Below, in pieces: positions 1-8,329 of a stretch of DNA of 34,994 nucleotides. The DNA comes from Deltaproteobacteria bacterium (GTDB taxonomy: Bacteria > Desulfobacterota > Binatia > HRBIN30 > CADEER01). The translations under genes were made by a program, and so were the position numbers. Under the pieces are notes generated by a model, which saw only the letters and a program-made list of their open reading frames with translations, did no database searches and was not told where the DNA came from. Numbering within the stretch: position 1 is the stretch's first letter; each line of letters begins with the position of its first letter. Location of the stretch: the NCBI GenBank assembly GCA_029262455.1, contig JAJCZJ010000100.1, forward strand, positions 1 through 34,994. The letters run 5' to 3'.

Positions 1-141
1 ACCCCCGAGCCCAGCGGCGCCCGCCCCATCTCCGCCGGCTACGCCGGCTCCGATGGGGCGAAATCCAAGAAGAAAAATCGCTGACTCAGGGGGGTCAATT
101 TTGGACGCCGATTGGGGGTCAATTTTCGACGCCGATTGACA
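1..141 (+). mobile_element. Right end of an IS21-like insertion sequence
   Basis: The first 141 bases look like the terminal part of an IS21-family element. An open frame entering from the window edge ends at the TGA at 82-84; its tail is Lys/Arg rich (KSKKKNR) and may be the C-terminus of the element's last ORF, but it is too short to name. It is followed by two adjacent 24-bp copies of a motif starting GGGGTCAATTTT (91-114 and 115-138), and the element appears to end in TGACA at 137-141. Short repeated terminal blocks and TGT...ACA outer ends are known features of IS21 elements. The left end and istA/istB lie outside the window, so the family call is an inference from the end sequence alone. 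Confidence 0.55.
91..138 (+). repeat. Two adjacent 24-bp terminal repeats of the IS end
   Basis: The units at 91-114 and 115-138 differ at one base (TTTTGGAC versus TTTTCGAC) and lie head to tail without a gap. They are probably transposase binding sites at the end of the IS21-like element. Confidence 0.7.
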
Positions 142-893
142 GGAAGCGCAAGCGGAAGCGTTCCGGGGAATCATGCGCATACTGCCCCGGTCCATATGAG
201 ACGGACGATCATGTTCCTCCTCAATCCTTCTTTCTGAAGGCCGACGTCCGCGAGGTGCCGACTGTACCCGCGTGCCGAGACTGCAACGGAGGCGCTAACC
301 TCGACGAGGAGTACGTCATCTCTCGATTCATGGGCCGTCACGATATCGACGCGGAGGGTGAGTTCCGTGAGGTGTTCGATCGGGTTACGCGGGCTCTTGA
401 GAATGAACGAAAGCGGGGCTTTGCCCACGCATACGCACACTCGGTAAATGAGGTCCGCGTGGTCTCCGAGGCCGGGTTGTATCTGGGGACGAGCGCCGTG
501 GCGGAGATCGACAACGTCCGAGTTGAGCGTGTGATGTCGAAGATTCTAAGGGGACTCTACTACAGCGAGACGCGACGTAAGGTCCCTACTGGGTACAAAG
601 TTCGGACGGTTCTTGTGGATGCACTTGCGCAGAACGACCTTGAGAAGCGGGCGCTTCCATTTGCGGAGTACCTTGCCCAGGGCAGGCCACGCCCTATCGG
701 TTCTAGCTTTGGATACATCCGACGACCGGCGCCGGTTGCTGGGGAAGTAGGTGAGGTGTGGCAGTTTCTGTTCTTCAAGAAGGTCAGTGTGATCGGATTT
801 CTTTGGGCAGGAGAGTCGCCACTGGATGCACAATCACGGAATGGAAGGCTCCAGCCGAAGAGGGGTGAGAATGGGGAAGGGGAATGGGAGTAA
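142..893 (+). pseudogene. HNH endonuclease-like gene, 5' end removed by the IS
   Basis: The frame open from the IS junction to 893 encodes CAYC, then DDHVPP, then VPACRDCN about 25 residues later. This is a CxxC...DHxPP...CxxCN pattern typical of small HNH nucleases in which two CxxC-type pairs bind zinc and the His of DHVPP is catalytic. No usable ATG or GTG lies between the IS end and this motif; the first start codon in frame is a GTG at 255, which is already past CAYC and DHVPP. The IS therefore seems to have replaced the native start and perhaps 5-15 residues. The frame continues open into the IS, so expression as a fusion cannot be excluded. The last 60 bases overlap the 3' end of the convergent gene at 834-1733. 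A DNA-cleaving role is inferred from the motif only. Confidence 0.6.
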
Positions 894-1733
894 CACCTCG
901 GTCGCGGAGAACCAAAGCTCGGCGCCCTGGGGTATGGTCTTCGGCAGGCCGTTTTGATCGCACCCGACGTCGTCTATCCGTAGCCGTGAAGCAACCGTAA
1001 CCGGGGCTGCCAGTTCCGATTGGGGTGAGAAGAGGCGCCCCGACGTTACGGTTGCATTCTGCTTGATGCCATCAGCCAAGAACAAGTGGACGTTGTCCGT
1101 GCTCTGCAGCTCTACGTATGCTTGCCCCGTGCAGTCGGAATTCTCGAAGTGCACTTGGCCTTGCCCAGCGATGTCGGGCGAGCCGAGCTGCGTGCTTTCG
1201 TCTTTCCGTAAGTGGAATGAAAAAGCGCGCCCCAGGGTTGGGATATAGACGTCGTAATGCTGAAAACCATTGAAGGGGTGCGCCGTACCTAGCACTTGCC
1301 CAAGTAGGTTGTCGCCTGCGTCGTAGAGCTCAAAAAGGCCCGCCGGTCCCTGGGGCAACTCTCGGATTCCGGGGGTACAGCGTTTCAAGAATGCAGCGCA
1401 GCTCTCTTGGTCGTCGGTGAGATGTATGGTGCAAAGTTGAGGTGGCGTTACGCGGTCTGCAGTGCCCTCGGCTCCCAGTGTGCAATTGGAAGCACGACCG
1501 TTTTGGATGCAGGTGTCGCCATTTGAGAACAAGTTCACTTCACCGCCCTGCGATTCACCCCAGCGGAGGGTTCCCACTACATTGCTAGCGCGGACGAAGA
1601 TCGTGCCGTCCTTCGCGCGGATCTTGGCCTTACAGCTATCCACCGCCTGAGCGGTCGGCGAAACTACTAGGCTAAATACCAGCACCACTGCTGAGCCAGC
1701 AGCAAGGAGATCGAGATGTTGTCGGCGGTCCAT
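834..1733 (-). CDS. Secreted protein of unknown function
   Basis: I do not recognise a named family. The start is placed at the ATG at 1733 (MDRRQHLDLL...), which gives a good signal peptide: a hydrophobic stretch AGSAVVLVFSLVVSP followed by TAQAV, a likely signal peptidase I site. A TTG start seven codons upstream is possible. The mature protein of about 270 residues carries scattered Cys residues (SCKAKIRAKDG, GDTCIQNG, ASNCTLG, QLCTI, ESCAAFLKRC, NSDCTG, DVGCDQNG), which suggests disulfides and an extracytoplasmic location. The SCKAKI...KDG opening resembles secreted proteins common in Binatota-like genomes, but this is recollection rather than a search. It converges on the truncated HNH gene and overlaps its 3' end by 60 bases. 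Confidence 0.7.
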   Translation of the reverse strand: MDRRQHLDLLAAGSAVVLVFSLVVSPTAQAVDSCKAKIRAKDGTIFVRASNVVGTLRWGESQGGEVNLFSNGDTCIQNGRASNCTLGAEGTADRVTPPQLCTIHLTDDQESCAAFLKRCTPGIRELPQGPAGLFELYDAGDNLLGQVLGTAHPFNGFQHYDVYIPTLGRAFSFHLRKDESTQLGSPDIAGQGQVHFENSDCTGQAYVELQSTDNVHLFLADGIKQNATVTSGRLFSPQSELAAPVTVASRLRIDDVGCDQNGLPKTIPQGAELWFSATEVLLPFPFPILTPLRLEPSIP

Positions 1734-1802
1734 GGTGAGTCGATACCATAGCAACTAAGGTGACAGCCAGCGGGCGGCCCTCGGCGTCACTCGACGCCCA
1801 TA

Positions 1803-2136
1803 TTGTGCAGGTTGATCGGTGAGACGGAGAAGAACCTCAAGCGCGCGTTTGGCCAGGCCGAGCAATCGAGCGCCGTTCTCTTGTTCGACGAGGCCGATGC
1901 AATGTTGAGCAAGTGCACCGAGGTGAAGGACGCACGCGACCGATACGCGAATATTGAAGTCGCGTTCCTCCTGCAACGGATGGGGGTGCGGCGGCATCGT
2001 CACTATGACGACGAACGTGGGGCGCGGCCTCGATGCGGTGTTCCTCCGACGCCTGCGGTTCCTGATCGAGTTCCCCCTTCCCGAAGCGGAGATACGCGGG
2101 GAGATCTGGCAACGGGGCGCGCCGCTGCGATCTTGA
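1803..2136 (+). pseudogene. AAA+ ATPase remnant, copy 1
   Basis: The first frame reads LIGETEKNLKRAFGQAE, then LLFDEADAMLS (a Walker B box), then a conserved segment around DRYANIEVAFLLQRM. After about 1980 the homology continues in another frame: GGIVTMTTN (sensor 1 region), GLDAVFLRRLRFLIEFPLP (Arg-finger region) and EIRGEIWQR. These are consecutive parts of one AAA+ domain, so at least one frameshift has occurred. The N-terminal half with Walker A is missing. The combination YIGETEKNL and ANIEVAFLLQRM is typical of AAA ATPases accompanying extracellular contractile injection systems (Afp15-like) and their relatives. No other part of such a system is present. A second, independently damaged copy lies at 5709-6166 on the same strand. 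Confidence 0.8.
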
Positions 2137-2204
2137 ACCCAGCCTTAACCGTCGGACTGCGCTCTCCGCACCCGGCCCTGCCGACGTAGTTGCACGCCGC
2201 GCTG

Positions 2205-2285
2205 CAGGAGACCCGCTCTCCCCAGCGCGTAGAGGCGAGGCTTTGGTCGGGGTAGCTGGCGGGGGTGGCGGCGCGGAGCGCGGTT
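2205..2285. repeat. GC-rich repeat downstream of AAA remnant 1
   Basis: The segment begins with an inverted repeat around GGAGACCCGCTCTCC and continues as a GC-rich tract. It resembles the tract that follows AAA remnant 2 (6218-6440), so the duplicated unit seems to include this 3' flank. No gene is visible between 2137 and 2294. Confidence 0.45.
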
Positions 2286-2294
2286 CGGAAGACG

Positions 2295-2978
2295 CTACTG
2301 ACCCGAATTCTCGCGCGCCTTCTTGATAACGTCCACGAGTTCCTTCGGCCAATCGGCGAACTTGAGTTCGAGCGGGTCGAAAGCGGTAACCAGTTTACCG
2401 AAGGACTCAGGATCCTTTGCGATCTTGTCGAACCAGTTGGTCGCGGGCCTCTCGTCCGCGCCCTCCGTACCCCCAGCCGCTTGCCGGGACTGTGAGTTGC
2501 CGGGCTCCTTCGAGTCTACATTGGCCGTGGCGCTCTTCATCACCTCCAAGGCCGAGGCGAGCGCATCGTGATGGTACGCTACCTGCACGTTGTAGCGGTA
2601 CAGGCTGCCGAGCATGTCGACCATGAAGACGACTGCTGCGAGCGCTACAGCAGGGCCAATCAGCTGGGGACCGTAGGCTTGCACGGCTTTCGCGAGCATC
2701 TCGCCGACACTACCGGCCGACGAGTCTGTAGCTGGCTGCTGTGCCCCTCGGCTGGCCGCCCGCGTAATTCCGTAAGCCCCGAGAAGACCGAGAAGCAGGA
2801 CGATGACGCCAAATGTGAAGTTCGACCCCATCCGGAGCTGCCCGGCGCGGCAGCGGTATCCATCGACTAGTCCTTGGTCGAAGTTGCACCAGTCTATGAG
2901 GTGTCCCCAGAGGGGGTGTGTGAGCCAGATGAAGACGAACGCGACTGCGATCCAACCGAGCTTCCTGCTATCGGGCAT
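2295..2978 (-). CDS. Integral membrane protein of unknown function
   Basis: This 227-aa protein starts at an ATG preceded by a strong ribosome binding site (AAAGGAGAGGAC). Three hydrophobic segments are visible: about residues 8-25 (LGWIAVAFVFIWL), 53-72 (FTFGVIVLLLGLLGAYGI) and 105-125 (LIGPAVALAAVVFMVDML). A charged C-terminal region of about 90 residues follows, probably cytoplasmic or periplasmic depending on topology. I recognise no domain. It lies 280 bp downstream of the exported-protein operon 3258-5634 on the same strand, but the gap and its own ribosome binding site suggest a separate transcript. The gap 2979-3257 shows no convincing gene. Confidence 0.75.
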   Translation of the reverse strand: MPDSRKLGWIAVAFVFIWLTHPLWGHLIDWCNFDQGLVDGYRCRAGQLRMGSNFTFGVIVLLLGLLGAYGITRAASRGAQQPATDSSAGSVGEMLAKAVQAYGPQLIGPAVALAAVVFMVDMLGSLYRYNVQVAYHHDALASALEVMKSATANVDSKEPGNSQSRQAAGGTEGADERPATNWFDKIAKDPESFGKLVTAFDPLELKFADWPKELVDVIKKARENSGQ

Positions 2979-3257
2979 GTCCTCTCCTTTCGGTCGATTT
3001 ACGTCACTGTCTCGAGCGGGTTCGCCCGCGAGTCTTGAGTTCGCGTAAGTTGAACAGGGTTGTTTGCGTGCCCGCTCGCCTCAGTCAAAAAAGGCCGGGG
3101 CTGTAGCGAGTTCCAGGTGTGTGGGCGGCAGTGCCGGAGAGTCCGACAGGTTCACGCAGTACACTGCCCCCTCCAAGGACTAGGCTGGGAAAGAATCCCC
3201 AAGTTGTGTTGCGGGCGCGTCCGATTCGGATTTCAGCTCCCGGCGTGCTTGCACGAT

Positions 3258-4238
3258 CTATGATCCAATTCCGAAGACGGAGAAGGGGACGCCAACGTAG
3301 ACGCGCAACCTCAGTTGATCATCAAGGTCAGGGCGGGTGCCGAGTTGGTTGCCAACGTCGATCGCCTCCACGAGAAGGGCGATTGCCACCTCGCTGGGGC
3401 GGCCGGACGGGTGGAGGGTGGGGCCGAATGCAATGTTGAAGGTCGTGTTGTTTCGCGTGCTCAGTGTTGTTGACAAGGCACCAAGCAGCCCGAGCGTTGC
3501 GGCCTTCTCGTCTCCCAAGCTCAAGATGTTCCACGTCAAATCGACTCGAAGCTGACCGATTCCCTCGTCTCGTGCGTTCCCGATAAGGCGGTCGTCGCAG
3601 TCTGCTACGACGATCGGACCGCTTGTGTTGCTATTGTCCTGGCCGACGGTCGTACAGACCGAGCGTTCCTTTAGGTGGCGCGTCGAGTTCCAGGTGTAGC
3701 CGCCGGTGCCCGACAGGCCGAGAACGAGATTCTCGTCGGGTGACCAGTTGAAGCCAAGTGTCGCAAGCGCCTCCGTAGCGGCCGTTGACCTCTTCGATAC
3801 AGTGTCAAGCATATCGCCGGTTGAGACCCCCGCGAGCTTCCGCTGAGCGGTCGAAGCGCCGACGCGCGCGAAGACCAGATGGTACCCGGCGCCGTCGTGT
3901 TCCCACGTGTAGGAACCGGTTGCCGAGCCATCGACGCCCGGAACGAAATCTCCTCCGGCGAAGAGATCCTTCCGGCCCTTGTTCGCGCTAGCGCCAACGT
4001 CGAACTGGATATCCCCGTGGTTAGCGATGCGTTTCGTAACTGGATCCAATTGGATCGGATCCCCAGTCTGGTAGTTGATCCCGATCCGGCTAGTCGACGC
4101 TTCGTAGTTGAGGTTGCCCTGCTCATAAGTGCCAATAACCCCAGAGCTTCCGTCCGCACTCGAGAGTGCCCTTTGCCCGAAGGCGGTATCTGATAGGAGC
4201 GTGAGCGCCACTATGATGACGATGAGGACTTGGTTCAT
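3258..4238 (-). CDS. Exported protein, probable outer-membrane beta-barrel
   Basis: The 326-aa product has a clear signal peptide (MNQVLIVIIVALTLLSDTAFG, cleavage near QRALS). The rest has the alternating aromatic and small-residue pattern of a transmembrane beta-barrel, with strand-like stretches such as TGSYTWEHDGAGYHLVFARV, LATLGFNWSPDENLVLGLSG and QLRVDLTWNILSL. It ends LRLRVYVGVPFSVFGIGS, a hydrophobic beta-strand ending although without a C-terminal aromatic. It is the last gene of a minus-strand run: nuclease 4569-5634, small protein 4251-4553, then this gene after a 12-bp gap, so co-transcription is likely. The family was not recognised. An outer-membrane location is an inference from pattern only. 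Confidence 0.7.
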   Translation of the reverse strand: MNQVLIVIIVALTLLSDTAFGQRALSSADGSSGVIGTYEQGNLNYEASTSRIGINYQTGDPIQLDPVTKRIANHGDIQFDVGASANKGRKDLFAGGDFVPGVDGSATGSYTWEHDGAGYHLVFARVGASTAQRKLAGVSTGDMLDTVSKRSTAATEALATLGFNWSPDENLVLGLSGTGGYTWNSTRHLKERSVCTTVGQDNSNTSGPIVVADCDDRLIGNARDEGIGQLRVDLTWNILSLGDEKAATLGLLGALSTTLSTRNNTTFNIAFGPTLHPSGRPSEVAIALLVEAIDVGNQLGTRPDLDDQLRLRVYVGVPFSVFGIGS

Positions 4239-4250
4239 CTGCTCTATCTC

Positions 4251-4553
4251 CTAGAGTCCAAAGTCAGCGAACGCGTACTGCTTTTCGAGAACAAGGATGC
4301 CGTTTGCGATGTTACCTTCCTCTTTCTTGCTCTTTCCGTTGATAGTGAGGGTGGCTGAGTATGATGCGTTTCGACCGCCCTTCAGAACGTAGGTCACCGC
4401 AATCGTAGGCGCCTCCAGTTCGACGATTCGGTCTCCCTTTAGCTTGCTCCCCCGACGGTAGAGGGGAATTCCGTTGGCCTCGACGGCGGCTGCACCAATG
4501 CGGAGCCCCCCTTCGATTGCGATTGCTGCTTTCTTTCGAACTGTTCTCGGCAT
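4251..4553 (-). CDS. Small 100-aa protein of unknown function
   Basis: The start ATG at 4553 is preceded by a GAGGG ribosome binding site. The product has a basic N-terminus (MPRTVRKKAAIAIEGG) and then an apparently all-beta body with a central TIAVTYVLKGGRNASYSATLTING segment. There is no signal peptide or membrane helix. It sits 15 bp downstream of the repaired end of the EEP nuclease frame and 12 bp upstream of the beta-barrel gene, so it belongs to the same operon. It may be a partner of the nuclease or an unrelated passenger; the sequence alone does not decide. Confidence 0.6.
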   Translation of the reverse strand: MPRTVRKKAAIAIEGGLRIGAAAVEANGIPLYRRGSKLKGDRIVELEAPTIAVTYVLKGGRNASYSATLTINGKSKKEEGNIANGILVLEKQYAFADFGL

Positions 4554-4568
4554 TGCTTTCCCTCGGCT

Positions 4569-5634
4569 TCAGAACGTGAATAAGCACGAAACTGGCTTGT
4601 GGTCGCTGGTCTTCCGGTTTGACGGCAGCGTCGCGTTGATGTCGTCGTGAATTGTGTGCTCGATGAAGCCGGAGTTGGGTTGGACAGTGACCGGTAGCCG
4701 ATTGCTCGTAAGGCCTTGTGTGAACATGATGTGGTCGAGAAGGATGTGCGGATCACGGTCGGGATCCAGCTTATCCTTGAAGTAGGAACTCCACCTGAGG
4801 TTCTCGGCGTAGTCGAATTAGCGCGTGGTTTAGGAATCGTGTTGAGAAGAAGACGTCACCCTGGAGGTTAGAAACAAGATCGAAGAATAGGAATTGTCTC
4901 TCGAACATTTCCTTCCCGGGACCATCGTTGAGATCTCCCATGAGGACGACCGCCGGTTCGGCCTCTTGCTCAAATCGCGCTTCGATGTACCGGCGCACGT
5001 CGAGAGCCTCTGTAGCGAGTTTGATGCGCGCCTTGAGCGCTTCCGTGATGTAGGCCTTCTTCTTGTTGTTGGCCGGGTCCGTTGCCCAGTCCGCAAGGGA
5101 GACGGACTTGCGAATATGCTTGCTCTTCAGGTGAAGTCCGACGAAATCGACGCGCAGGCGAGTACTACCTGGTTGTGGCCATTCGGCGATCAGAACTTGC
5201 GGAGTGCGGTAGTGTTTGTGGTTGCTCGAGTCGTAGTCGCCCCAGAAGTTGACGGTCCAACTGACCCCTTGGGTGTAGGAGTACCAGGCGTCTGGCTGAA
5301 GCAATTCGAGTCGAGATGGCGCGGGGTCCATATTCTGGTTAACGATGAACCAAACCCATTGCTGACCTTGGATCTTGTACGCCGAGTCGGATGCCAAGTT
5401 TCCGGCCGCGTTGCGGAGCTCTACGAGCTTGTATGGCGCGCCCAGGTCTTGGACGAACTTTCTCATGCGCGAGCGCCCCTTGGCGCCCTCAATTACGCAG
5501 AGTATGTCGGGCCCGATCTCCTGAATCTCTGCGATGATCGCGTCCCAGCGTTGCTTGTACGTTCCTTGTGTCTTATTCGGCCACAGCTTGTCGAGCCACT
5601 CGATGTTCCAGGATGTGACTTTGATCGCAGGCAT
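4569..5634 (-). pseudogene. Endonuclease/exonuclease/phosphatase-family protein with a frameshift
   Basis: The N-terminal 270 residues carry EEP-fold motifs in order: VTSWNIEWL (Asn), DILCVIEGAK (metal-binding Glu), VGLHLKSKH and VLMGDLNDGPG (GDxN). After NHALI at about 4817-4821 the frame shifts and stops at 4771. In the neighbouring frame the expected ending is present: DYAENLRWSSYFKDKLDP, PHILLDHIMFTQ and RKTSDHKPV, ending at the TGA at 4569-4571. SDHKPV carries the His that completes the EEP active site. Removing one A/T in the CTAATTCG context restores a single frame. The unrepaired product lacks the catalytic His. The start at 5634 has a GGGGAGAG ribosome binding site. There is no signal peptide, so a cytoplasmic phosphodiesterase or nuclease is likely. 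A sequencing error is a real alternative to true decay. Confidence 0.8.
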
Positions 5635-5708
5635 GCTCTCTCCCCTGGTGGTCCAACTGCCACTGATTGCAGAATGCGTGCGGGCTCTTCAATTGGGGAA
5701 ATCACGTA

Positions 5709-6166
5709 CACTGGCGCGGCCTCTAGGACACTATTCTGCGAACCGAACGGCACGGGGAAGACGATGGCTGCTGACGTTTCTAGCTCGCGAAGTTGAGCAA
5801 GAGCCCTACCACGTCGACCTGACGCGTCGTGAGCAAATACAATTGGCGCGACGGAAAGCCATTTTGCCATCATTTTCATTGAAGCTGAGAAGTCGCGCGC
5901 TCTCTTCTTATTCTTCGGTGAGACTGACGCCCTGTTTGGCGAGTGCGCTGAGGTGGAGGAGGCGCACGACCGATACGCGATATATTGAAGTCGCGTTTCT
6001 CCTGCGGCGGATGGCGGGAATGCGGTGGCATCGTGATCCAGACGACGAATCTTAACCTCAATCTAGATCACCTTTCGACCGGCGCCTTTACTTCTTGATC
6101 TGTTTCCCGCTCCCCGATGCGAAGATACGTGGGGAGGTCTGGCAAGAGGCGCACCGACACGATGTC
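5709..6166 (+). pseudogene. AAA+ ATPase remnant, copy 2
   Basis: Fragments of one AAA+ domain follow each other in changing frames. A degraded Walker A region LFCEPNGTGKTMAADV has its GTGKT core at 5749-5763. Next come FLAREVEQEPYHVDLTR in a second frame and FIEAEKSRALFFLFFGETDALFGECAEVEEAHDRYA in a third. Then YIEVAFLLRRM appears, and later IVIQTTNLNLNLD and PDAKIRGEVWQEA-like fragments. Walker B is damaged (FFGETDAL instead of FFDEADAL), so the product would be inactive even without the frameshifts. The 3' half is clearly similar at DNA level to copy 1 at 1803-2136. Copy 2 retains more of the N-terminal part and copy 1 a cleaner Walker B, which points to separate decay of two once-complete genes or of a duplicated segment. 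Confidence 0.8.
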
Positions 6167-6217
6167 CGTCGACTCCACACCCCGCGTTCGATCGCGCCGA
6201 CTCCGTTGCCAGCCTCG

Positions 6218-6440
6218 CTGCCGGAGAGCCACTCTCCCCATCGCGCCGGGGCGGGGCTGTAGGGCGGTGTGGGCGGCGACAGTTCCGGCGCGGAGGGTGT
6301 GCCGGAGCGTCGGGAGAGCGGGTCTCCCGCGATGCGCCGGGGCGGGGCTGTAGGTCGGTGTAGGTAAACGGGGTGTGGTGCGGAGGGTGTGCGGGAGCGT
6401 CGACGGAGCGGCTCTCCCGGATGCGCCGCGGGCGCTTGTC
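6218..6440. repeat. Imperfect ~88-bp direct repeats with hairpins
   Basis: Two and a half copies of a GC-rich unit lie head to tail. Each unit opens with a small inverted repeat (GGAGAG...CTCTCC or close variants) and contains GCGCCGGGGCGGGGCTGTAG and later GCGGAGGGTGTG. Pro/Arg-rich open frames across it are translations of the repeat and are not listed as genes. The tract directly follows AAA remnant 2 and ends near the IS256-like transposase. Confidence 0.65.
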
Positions 6441-6483
6441 AAAAACGTTGTGTCCGAGGCTGGGATAGGGATGTGTCACGAGA

Positions 6484-7713
6484 TCAGTCCTGTGCCTCGA
6501 ATCGGCGCTCGAACATGGCGTTGAGTTGGTCAAGAATGGCGCAGGTGCCGCCGGCGGGTTTCTTCCAGCGCCCGGTCTCGAGGTAGGAGATGGCGAGGCC
6601 GAGTTTCATTTCGAGATTTGGCTCGGAGTGAAAATAGCCGCCGTTGTTTCTGCGAAGTCGTTCGAGCTGGCCGTTGACGGCCTCGACGGCGTTGGTGGTG
6701 GAGACGGTGATTCGAAACCGATCGGGATAGGCGACGAATCGCAGGTAGTGGTCTCGCTTCTTTCGCAGTCCATCGACGAAGGCGGGGGAGGCATCGTGGA
6801 AGTCGTCGCAGAGCTCATCGAAATCGGCCGTGGCGCGTTCGGGGGAGAAGCTGGCTTTGATGGAGCGGACTCTGGAGAGAAACTCGCCGGCCTCGGCCTT
6901 GGAGAAGTGAGACTTGGCATTACGTTGCATGTGGACGATGCAGAGCTGAACGTCGGTGTTGGGGAACAGACTCTGTGTGATTTTGAGCAAGCCCGAGAAG
7001 TCGTCTTGAACCAGGATGAGGACGCGTCGCAGACCGCGCTCGAGCAAGCCGCGCAGCAGTTTCTTCCAATCGTCGAGGTTCTCGCGACCGTGGCGGACCA
7101 TGCAGGAGACAATTCGCTTGGTTCCATCTCGAAGTAGGCCGATGGCGACATAGATGGTGGCAGGCCGGATCTGGTCACCGTCGCGGATTTCGACGTACTT
7201 GCCGTCGACGAAGAGGGCCAGGAGGTCGGGACTTAGCGGAGCTGAGTTTCTCAGCCTGAAGTCCTCGATCAACTCGGTGGCGATCTGCTCGAGCGCGTCC
7301 TCACCGACGGGCACCCCGAGATTGCGCAGCGCGCTCTTGGCTGCGTTGATCGATCGCGAGGAACACAGCACAGCCAGCAGCAGTTCCTGAGTCGATTCGT
7401 CATACCCGCGCTGGTAGTGCGCAGGCAGCATCGACGGTCGGAACTCCGAGGAACGGCATCGAGGCACTTCGAAGGGAATCTTCAGGCTGCCCAGTGCCAA
7501 AGATCGAGAGTACGTGCCGTTGGCTTTGTCGTGGGGAGTCTGGCGCAAGTAGTTCTCGCGTTCGGCCCGCGCCAGACCACCCAAGCTCATGCTGAGCAGC
7601 TCCCGGATGGTGAGCTCGCCCAGGCCGCCGGCGATTGCCAGTTCGATCTCGTCGCTGATCTGGTCTGGCAGGTTGTGTTGCGCTAGTTTCGTTTTGGAAC
7701 TGGTGTTTGTCAC
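6484..7713 (-). CDS. IS256-family (Mutator-type) transposase
   Basis: This DDE transposase of about 409 residues matches the IS256/Mutator family in length and motifs. They are LFVDGKYVEIRDG (first Asp), LILVQDDFSGL (second Asp), the conserved CIVHMQRN segment and TTNAVEAVNGQLERLRR (catalytic Glu). I chose the GTG at 7713 because AAAGGAC lies just upstream at good spacing; the ATG at 7737 and a farther start at 7770 lack such a site, and the region between is a strong hairpin. The frame is intact, so the element may be active. Candidate imperfect ends are near 6430 (CGCTTGTCAAAAAC...TTGTGTC) and 7943-7967 (the same motif inverted), which would give an element of about 1.5 kb, but these ends are tentative. 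Confidence 0.9.
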   Translation of the reverse strand: MTNTSSKTKLAQHNLPDQISDEIELAIAGGLGELTIRELLSMSLGGLARAERENYLRQTPHDKANGTYSRSLALGSLKIPFEVPRCRSSEFRPSMLPAHYQRGYDESTQELLLAVLCSSRSINAAKSALRNLGVPVGEDALEQIATELIEDFRLRNSAPLSPDLLALFVDGKYVEIRDGDQIRPATIYVAIGLLRDGTKRIVSCMVRHGRENLDDWKKLLRGLLERGLRRVLILVQDDFSGLLKITQSLFPNTDVQLCIVHMQRNAKSHFSKAEAGEFLSRVRSIKASFSPERATADFDELCDDFHDASPAFVDGLRKKRDHYLRFVAYPDRFRITVSTTNAVEAVNGQLERLRRNNGGYFHSEPNLEMKLGLAISYLETGRWKKPAGGTCAILDQLNAMFERRFEAQD

Positions 7714-7739
7714 GAGATGTCCTTTCGTCGGTTCCATCG

Positions 7740-7767
7740 CCCCGAGGGAGGTGGTGCTCCCTCGGGG
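7740..7767. promoter_or_regulatory. Perfect 11-bp-stem hairpin upstream of the transposase start
   Basis: CCCCGAGGGAG at 7740-7750 pairs with CTCCCTCGGGG at 7757-7767 around a 6-base loop. It lies 27 bases upstream of the chosen GTG start, so it would sit in the transposase mRNA leader. IS elements often use such structures to limit translation from outside transcripts; that role here is an inference. No T-run follows on either strand, so it is not an obvious terminator. Confidence 0.55.
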
Positions 7768-8329
7768 CACTCATTGGCTCGTTATCGACCGCTTGCTCAA
7801 TTGAGATCTCTGCACGACCTACGCCGATCAACAAGCGCAGCCGAACCTCGTGGCCCGATGATCGCTCCCCGCCCCCCACGGGCTAATCCCAAGGGGCCCG
7901 TACCCCGCCACCCCCCGCTCGCACCGTTGCGCTTGTCGATCTCCCAGACACAAGTTTCTTCAAGCGGCGCTTCGCGCCTTGGCTGGGGTCGGACCCGCCT
8001 AGGGTCCTGAAAACATTGAGTCCACGCCGGCTGTGTGCACCCGTATCGCTTCTAGGTCATCAATTTCGCCCCCAAAAGTGAGCGTTTAGTGGAGCAGGCA
8101 TCTGTCCGCGGAGTGAATATCGCCGGCACCGTCAAGTCCAAGCACAATGCCCCGAGCCAATCGCTTCCACCTGCCTGGCTACGTCTGGCACTTAACTCAC
8201 CGCTGCCACCGCGGCGACTTCCGGCTCAAGTTCGCGCGCGACCGTCGCCTATGGGTGTCCTGGCTCTTCGAAGCCCGTAAGCGTTTTGGCCTCTGTGTGC
8301 TCAACTACCAAGTCACCAGCAATCATGTG

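Noticed and set aside
4894-5796. 300-codon plus-strand open frame opposite the EEP nuclease
   Set aside because: Most of it is a shadow of the nuclease. Only its last 25 codons are real protein remains (the Walker A part of AAA remnant 2), and they are listed there.
6063-6533. Pro/Arg-rich minus-strand open frames downstream of AAA remnant 2
   Set aside because: They translate the 88-bp repeats and have no plausible start or domain.
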